From Halalkaliarchaeum desulfuricum (lineage in GTDB: Archaea > Halobacteriota > Halobacteria > Halobacteriales > Haloferacaceae), in assembly GCF_002952775.1 (NCBI RefSeq), contig NZ_CP025066.1, forward strand, positions 1,178,001 to 1,242,000: DNA of 64,000 nucleotides, written 5' to 3'. The first letter of the stretch is position 1, and each line of letters starts with the position of its first letter. The translations under genes were made by a program, and so were the position numbers. The notes under the pieces were generated by a model. That model did not search any database and was not told where the DNA came from. It was given only the letters and a program-made list of their open reading frames with translations. Of this stretch, positions 59,172 to 64,000 are shown in pieces.

Positions 59172-60680
59172 TCAGTTCGTCTCACTCGTCTCCGCCATCC
59201 GTTCTGCAGTCAGCTGACCGCTTATCAGACACATCGGGACGCCGATTCCGGGCGTTGTGTACGATCCCGTGAAGTAGAGCCCGTCGACGGCGCTGGACTC
59301 CCGGTTCGGACGCAGCAGGGCGGTCTGTGAAAGCGTGTGTGCGAGCCCGAGCGCAGAGCCGGCGTAGGCGTTGTACCGGTCGGCGAAGTCGTCCACACAG
59401 AACGTCTCCTCCACGACGATCCGGTCCCGGAGATCGACGCCGGTGTTCGCCTCGATGTCGTCGAACAGCTGTTCTCGAAACGCCGCCCGGCGCTCGGGTG
59501 TGTCCTCGAGTCCGGGAGCGATCGGAACGAGCGCAAACAGGTTGCTGTGCCCCTCCGGGGCGACCGCGGCGTCGGTTTTCGAGGGGACACACAGATAGTA
59601 CGCCGGGTTCTCGGGCCAGGCGGGTTTCTCGAAGATTTCCTCGAAGTGGTCGTCCCAGTCGGTCGGAAGCACGAGCGTGTGGTGCGCGAGCGGTTCGACC
59701 TCGCCTTCGACTCCCAGGTACACGAGATACGCCGACGGCGCGTAGGTCCGACTCTCCCAGTACTCCGCGGGGTACTGCCGCTTTTCGGGAGAAAGCAGTT
59801 CCTGCTCTGTGTGGGCGTAGTCGGCGTCGGAAACCACCAGATCCGCGAGAAACTCCCCGCCACCTTCGGTTCGGACAGCGAACCCCCCGCGTCTGCCGGC
59901 GATCTTTCGAACAGGCTGATCCGTATAAAACTCGACGCCGAGTTCTTCTCCGAGCTCGACGATCCCGTCGACCACGGTACCGATGCCGCCGTCCGGGTAG
60001 TAAACGCCCATGTTGAAGTCGACGTGACTCATGAGGTTGTACAGCGCTGGCGTGTTGTGGGGCGATCCGCCGAGAAACACCAGCGTGTACTGCATGATCT
60101 GCTGGAGCTTCGGGTGCGAGAAGTACTCCTCGACGTGGCCTTGCATCGTACCCAGAAGCGAGAGGTGCCGAGAGTGTCGAAGCACCTCGAGGTCCGCGTA
60201 ATCCCGAAGCCGGGGACGGTCCTTGTAGACGAACTCCCGCATCCCCAGCTCGTAGTTCCGTTTCGACGTCTCGAGATAGCGGGAAAGCGCCTCCCCGGCG
60301 CCGGGCTCGTACGACTCGAACAGCCGTTTGTTCTCCTCGAGGTCGGGCACCAGGTCGACCCGGTCCCCGTCCTTGAAGAAGATCCGGTAGTGTGGATCGA
60401 GTCGGGAAAGCGAGTAGTACTCGGCGGGGTCTCGTCCGAAGTGGCCGAAAAACCGCTCGAACACGTCGGACATCAGATACCAGGAGGGCCCCATGTCGAA
60501 CTGGAAGCCGTCGACCTCCAGCCTGCTCGCGCGGCCGCCGAGCTGTTCGTTCTTTTCGAGGAGAGTCACGTCGGCACCGGCGTCGGCGAGATAACAGGCG
60601 GTCGAGAGCCCGCCGAACCCGCCGCCGATCACGACGACGGACTTCCCGGCGAGCGAGCCGAGATCCGTAGGCGAATCCAT
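59172..60680 (-). CDS. crtD: Carotenoid 3,4-desaturase / phytoene desaturase family (CrtD)
   Basis: A 502-residue FAD-dependent desaturase of the CrtI/CrtD family. The dinucleotide-binding motif VVVIGGGFGGLSTACYLADAG is near residue 14, GGRASRLEVDGFQFDMGPSW near 45, and the C-terminal FAD motif GLYFTGSYTTPGIGVPM near 465. As the first gene of the crtD-lyeJ-cruF operon it is likely the 3,4-desaturase of bacterioruberin synthesis. The ATG at 60680 opens MDSPTDLGSL; an in-frame ATG at 60710 is an alternative. Confidence 0.93.
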   Translation of the reverse strand: MDSPTDLGSLAGKSVVVIGGGFGGLSTACYLADAGADVTLLEKNEQLGGRASRLEVDGFQFDMGPSWYLMSDVFERFFGHFGRDPAEYYSLSRLDPHYRIFFKDGDRVDLVPDLEENKRLFESYEPGAGEALSRYLETSKRNYELGMREFVYKDRPRLRDYADLEVLRHSRHLSLLGTMQGHVEEYFSHPKLQQIMQYTLVFLGGSPHNTPALYNLMSHVDFNMGVYYPDGGIGTVVDGIVELGEELGVEFYTDQPVRKIAGRRGGFAVRTEGGGEFLADLVVSDADYAHTEQELLSPEKRQYPAEYWESRTYAPSAYLVYLGVEGEVEPLAHHTLVLPTDWDDHFEEIFEKPAWPENPAYYLCVPSKTDAAVAPEGHSNLFALVPIAPGLEDTPERRAAFREQLFDDIEANTGVDLRDRIVVEETFCVDDFADRYNAYAGSALGLAHTLSQTALLRPNRESSAVDGLYFTGSYTTPGIGVPMCLISGQLTAERMAETSETN

Positions 60681-60772
60681 GCATCCCGATAGGTCTCTCG
60701 CAAGTGTCAATCTTGCCCCCGAGGAGAGACCAAGGCTCGAAGAATTAAGGCCGTTCCGACCGTACAGCGGGT

Positions 60773-61471
60773 ATGGTTCTGACGGTCGTCGTCACCGGCG
60801 GGACGCGGGGAATCGGACACGCAGTCGCCCGCGCGTTCGCCGAACGTGGCGACCACGTCGTCGTCGCGTCGCGGGAGAAAGAGGCAGTCGAGGAAACAGT
60901 GTCGGAGCTGTCAGCACTCGACGGTACTGCGTCCGGCCTCCGAGCCGATGTCCGCGACGAGTTCGACGCCGAACGGTTGATGGAACGCGCCGCCCGTACG
61001 GGAGAGCGTGACGGGATCGACGTCGTTGTCGCGAACGCCGGCGTCGCCCACGGAACACCGGGTGAGCGGCCGATCGACGCGGAGCCGTACACGGCGTTCG
61101 ACGACACTCTCCGGACCAACGTCCGTGGGGTGTTCGCGACGATACGCGAGGCGCTCCCGCACCTGACGACCGACGCGAGAGTGCTGGTTCCGTCGGGATC
61201 GGTCGCCCACGAGGCGAAACCGGGAACGGGCGCGTACGCGGTCTCGAAGGCGGGCGCCGAGGCGGTCGTCCGGGCGTTCGCTGCCGACATCGACGAGGCG
61301 GTCGGGGTCGTCGATCCCGGGCTCGTGGCGACCGACCTCACCGACGCGGATCGGGCTCGGGACCCGGCAGACATCGCTCCGATGTTCGTGTGGGCTGCCG
61401 TCGAGGCCGATCCGGAAACCCTCGACGGGGAACGAATCGATCTCAGGACGTGGAAGTCGGCGACGCGGTGA
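60773..61471 (+). CDS. Short-chain dehydrogenase/reductase
   Basis: A 232-residue classical SDR. The NAD(P) motif TGGTRGIG is at residues 8-15, NAG near 88 (VVANAGVAH), the catalytic serine in VPSGSVAH and the YxxxK pair in GAYAVSKAG near 160. Substrate unknown. It is divergent from crtD, which may share a promoter zone (60681-60772), and its 3' end overlaps trpG by 29 nt on the opposite strand. Confidence 0.9.
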   Translation: MVLTVVVTGGTRGIGHAVARAFAERGDHVVVASREKEAVEETVSELSALDGTASGLRADVRDEFDAERLMERAARTGERDGIDVVVANAGVAHGTPGERPIDAEPYTAFDDTLRTNVRGVFATIREALPHLTTDARVLVPSGSVAHEAKPGTGAYAVSKAGAEAVVRAFAADIDEAVGVVDPGLVATDLTDADRARDPADIAPMFVWAAVEADPETLDGERIDLRTWKSATR

Positions 61472-62081
61472 CGTACTGCTCGAGGAAATTCTCTACGACG
61501 TCGTGGCCGACGCCAGTGAGCACGCTCTCGGGGTGGAACTGAACGCACTCGATCGGATACTCCCGGTGACGGATCCCCATCACCAGCGTCTCTTCGCCGT
61601 GTTCCGTGGTGGCGGACACGTCGAAACAGTCCGGAACCGTCCGGGCCACCAGCGAGTGATACCGGGCGGCGCTGAACCCGTCCGGGAGTCCAGCGAACAC
61701 ACCCTGTCCGTCGTGGTCGATCTGCGAGGCCTTCCCGTGGATCGGCGAGGGCGCGTGACCGACCTCCCCGCCGTACTCGTGGACGGCAGCCTCGAGCCCG
61801 AGACAGACCCCGAAGGTGGGAACCGTCGTGCTCGTCTCGCGGAGGACCTCGGCGGTGACACCGACGTCACGATCGTTTTTTGGATGCCCCGGGCCGGGGC
61901 TGATCACGACGGCGTCCGGATCGGCGGCCGACACGTCCGCGAGCGACGCCGTGTTTTTGAGCACCTCGACATCGACGAGTTCGGGGTCGTCCGTGGTTGC
62001 GTCGCCGACGCGCTGTTCGGAGAGATACTCGACCAGGTTGTAGGTGAACGAGTCGAAGTTGTCGATCACGAGCACCTTCAT
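61443..62081 (-). CDS. trpG: Anthranilate synthase glutamine amidotransferase subunit
   Basis: A 212-residue class I glutaminase delivering ammonia to TrpE. The catalytic triad is visible: cysteine in FGVCLGLEAA near residue 96, and His/Glu in FHPESVLTG near 195. ISPGPGHPKN near 65 is the TrpG signature. It overlaps the trpE stop by 4 nt (ATGA). Confidence 0.96.
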   Translation of the reverse strand: MKVLVIDNFDSFTYNLVEYLSEQRVGDATTDDPELVDVEVLKNTASLADVSAADPDAVVISPGPGHPKNDRDVGVTAEVLRETSTTVPTFGVCLGLEAAVHEYGGEVGHAPSPIHGKASQIDHDGQGVFAGLPDGFSAARYHSLVARTVPDCFDVSATTEHGEETLVMGIRHREYPIECVQFHPESVLTGVGHDVVENFLEQYVTASPTSTS

Positions 62082-63694
62082 CGGGACGCCTCCAGATCGT
62101 TTCTCGAACCGATCCGGTCGACGGCTGCGAGGACGCCGTCCATCTTGCGTTCGGTCTCCTCGTACTCGGCGGCCGGATCGCTGTCGGCGACGAGCCCCGC
62201 ACCCGCCCTGATGGTGAGCCGATCGACCGATTCCTCGTGATCGATCGTCGCCGTCCGGATCACGATCGCCATGTCCGCATCGCCGGTCCAGGAGTAGTAG
62301 CCGACCCCGCCGCCGTAGACGCCACGTGGTTCGGTTTCCAGCTCGTCGATGATCTCCATCGCCCGGACCTTCGGCGCGCCGGTGAGCGTCCCCGCCGGAA
62401 ACGTCGCCCGGGTGGCGTCGAACGCGTCGGCGTCGTCGGCGAGACGCCCAGTGACCGTCGATTCGATGTGCTGGACGTGGCTGTACTTGAGCACGTTCAT
62501 GAACTCCTCGACCCGAACCGATCCTGGGGTAGACACCCGTCGGACGTCGTTTCTGGCCAGATCCACGAGCATCGTGTGTTCGGCACGCTCCTTGTCGTCG
62601 GCGAGCATCTCCCCGGCGAGCCTGCGGTCCTCGGCGGGGCTATCGCCCCGGGGACCGGTGCCGGCGATGGGGTTCGACACGAGTCGACGCCCCTGGACAG
62701 AAACGAGCGTCTCCGGGCTCGCGCCGACGATCGACCGGTCCCCATACGACAGGAGGTACATGTACGGCGACGGGTTCACCTCCCGAAGCGACGCGTACAG
62801 CGCCAGCGGATCGATCTCCCCGTCGAACTCCCGCGTCCGGGAAATGACGCCCTGGTAGATGTCGCCGTCGAGCACGTGTCGCTTCGCGCGCCGAACCGCG
62901 TCCTCGTACTCCCCGCGGGCTCCGGCGCGCTCGGCCCGGATCTCTATCCCGTCGTCGATCGCGACCGGCTCGTCGGACGCCACAGACAGCATCTCTGCGA
63001 CGTCCCGCGCCTCGGAGACGAGGGCGTCGTACTGTTCACCCGGATCGTCATCCGGCTGCAACAGTGGCGTCAACACCAGTTCGACGGTCCCCTCGACGTC
63101 GTCGAAGACAAGTGTTCGCGTCGTCAGGCAAAACTGGGCGTCGGGGACGATCGGCTCGGGACGGTCGACGCCGACCTCCTCGAGCCAGATGTCGTACACG
63201 GAATCGTACGACAGGAACCCGACCAATCCGCCGGACAACTGCTGGCGATCCGTCTCCGGAAAGCCGATCGGTTCGACGTCCGGCATCGACGCTCGAAGCC
63301 GATCCAGCGTGTCGCCCGTGTTCTCGACGTCGATCGCGTCGGCCGCCGGCCCGAACGACCTCACGTCCGTTCGATCGGGGTACACCGAGATCACGGCTTC
63401 CGGATCGTATCCGACGAAGGAATATCGGGCGTGTCGTTCGACGTCCGGACCGGGAGCGAACGCGCCATCGGGATCGCTCGAGGCGACCTTCCGTGCGCTC
63501 TCGAGCAGGAACGTGTAATCGCCGTTGCCCGCCGTGAGCGCCGCGTAGGCCGCAAGCGGCGAGATATCGACGTCGAGACTCGCCGCCATCCGAACCACCG
63601 CCGGCCCGGAGGCCCCTGCTGCGAGTTCGCAGAACTCCTCGCGGGAACGGTCGAGTTCGAACGCGCTTCCGGCGTCGACATCCGTCGACGTCAC
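62078..63694 (-). CDS. trpE: Anthranilate synthase aminase subunit
   Basis: A 538-residue chorismate-using enzyme making anthranilate. Motifs are the tryptophan-site LLESARK near residue 64, a PIAGTGPRGDSPAEDRRL segment near 330, KYSHVQHIESTVTG near 400, and the ending FPAGTLTGAPKVRAMEII. It is coupled to trpF upstream and trpG downstream by 4-nt overlaps. Confidence 0.96.
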   Translation of the reverse strand: MTSTDVDAGSAFELDRSREEFCELAAGASGPAVVRMAASLDVDISPLAAYAALTAGNGDYTFLLESARKVASSDPDGAFAPGPDVERHARYSFVGYDPEAVISVYPDRTDVRSFGPAADAIDVENTGDTLDRLRASMPDVEPIGFPETDRQQLSGGLVGFLSYDSVYDIWLEEVGVDRPEPIVPDAQFCLTTRTLVFDDVEGTVELVLTPLLQPDDDPGEQYDALVSEARDVAEMLSVASDEPVAIDDGIEIRAERAGARGEYEDAVRRAKRHVLDGDIYQGVISRTREFDGEIDPLALYASLREVNPSPYMYLLSYGDRSIVGASPETLVSVQGRRLVSNPIAGTGPRGDSPAEDRRLAGEMLADDKERAEHTMLVDLARNDVRRVSTPGSVRVEEFMNVLKYSHVQHIESTVTGRLADDADAFDATRATFPAGTLTGAPKVRAMEIIDELETEPRGVYGGGVGYYSWTGDADMAIVIRTATIDHEESVDRLTIRAGAGLVADSDPAAEYEETERKMDGVLAAVDRIGSRNDLEASR

Positions 63695-64000
63695 TGCACC
63701 ACCTCCGGCGACCGCTCGGCGTTCCGGACGAACGTCGCCAGCGCCGTATGGTCCTTGACTCCCCCAGTGAGTTCGACGCCGCTTGCGACGTCGACGGCGT
63801 ACGGTTCGGCGATCCGGACCGCCTCGCCGACGTTATCCGGCGTGAGCCCGCCCGCCAACACCACCGGCGACCGGAGTTCTCGGGTCAGTTCCCGGGTCGC
63901 CTCCCAGTCGTGTGTCCGTCCAGTTCCCCCTGCGCCCGCTTCGGTCGTGGAATCAATCAACAGCGCGTCGACCGCGGAGTCGAGCTTCCGGGCCCGGTCG
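63691..64000 (-). CDS. trpF: Phosphoribosylanthranilate isomerase, C-terminal part (gene runs off the right edge)
   Basis: The last about 102 residues of TrpF. VDALLIDSTTEAGAGGTGRTHDWE and LAGGLTPDNVGEAVR are TrpF motifs (the D...GGTGxxxDW and LAGGLxPxN), followed by VDVASGVE. The start lies beyond the window. The gene order trpF-trpE-trpG is typical of haloarchaea. Confidence 0.93.
   Translation of the reverse strand, partial: DRARKLDSAVDALLIDSTTEAGAGGTGRTHDWEATRELTRELRSPVVLAGGLTPDNVGEAVRIAEPYAVDVASGVELTGGVKDHTALATFVRNAERSPEVVQ

Overview
The window is chromosomal DNA of a halophilic archaeon (class Halobacteria). The evidence is the high GC content, very acidic proteins, near-leaderless genes with TATA boxes about 25-30 nt before the start, and typical haloarchaeal genes: type II GAPDH, LonB, CetZ, Rio2, NadM, a bacterioruberin (C50 carotenoid) cluster and an intein-loaded class II ribonucleotide reductase. 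The exact genus cannot be told from the sequence alone. Most of the window is ordinary core genome. No prophage, IS element, transposase or CRISPR array was seen.

Layout. 1-1.3 kb: 5' part of a PrkA-type serine kinase gene. 1.6-6.6 kb: a conserved small gene, then a winged-helix regulator and a NitT/TauT-type ABC importer (binding lipoprotein, ATPase, two permeases); the regulator and the importer share a promoter motif. 6.6-12.6 kb: Mrp/NBP35 ATPase, a carotenoid oxygenase, succinyl-CoA synthetase (sucCD) and a degenerate AMP-binding-like protein. 12.6-19.6 kb: small regulators and membrane proteins, type II GAPDH, an M29-type aminopeptidase, a zinc-finger protein, trpB and tatA. 19.6-25.6 kb: tRNA-Arg(CCT) followed by a hairpin-rich stretch, an MttB-family methyltransferase, an FKBP isomerase, and the methylmalonyl-CoA mutase B12 subunit with MeaB. 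25.6-29.3 kb: an iron-uptake locus with FeoB, a nicotianamine-synthase-like/FeoA fusion and a second nicotianamine-synthase-like protein, behind a DtxR-type palindrome. 29.3-46.3 kb: Rio2, a HisG-like protein, an acidic coiled-coil protein, a universal stress protein, SAM hydrolase and NadM, LonB, a CPBP protease, ZIP transporter, thymidylate kinase, CetZ and MscS. 46.8-56.1 kb: one 3086-codon gene for B12-dependent ribonucleotide reductase carrying five inteins. 56.1-60.7 kb: crtB, a zinc microprotein, cruF, lyeJ and crtD. 60.8-64 kb: an SDR gene, then trpG, trpE and the 3' part of trpF.

How they work together. Three systems depend on cobalamin or a corrinoid: the reductase, the mutase/MeaB pair and probably the MttB homologue. 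crtB, crtD, lyeJ and cruF form the bacterioruberin route, and the carotenoid oxygenase may cleave a carotenoid. trpF, trpE and trpG begin tryptophan synthesis and trpB finishes it. The most notable items are the five-intein reductase, with one intein directly before the thiyl-radical cysteine, and the nicotianamine-synthase-like/FeoA/FeoB locus, a candidate archaeal metal-chelate or iron-sensing system. Family names come from remembered family features; no database search was run.
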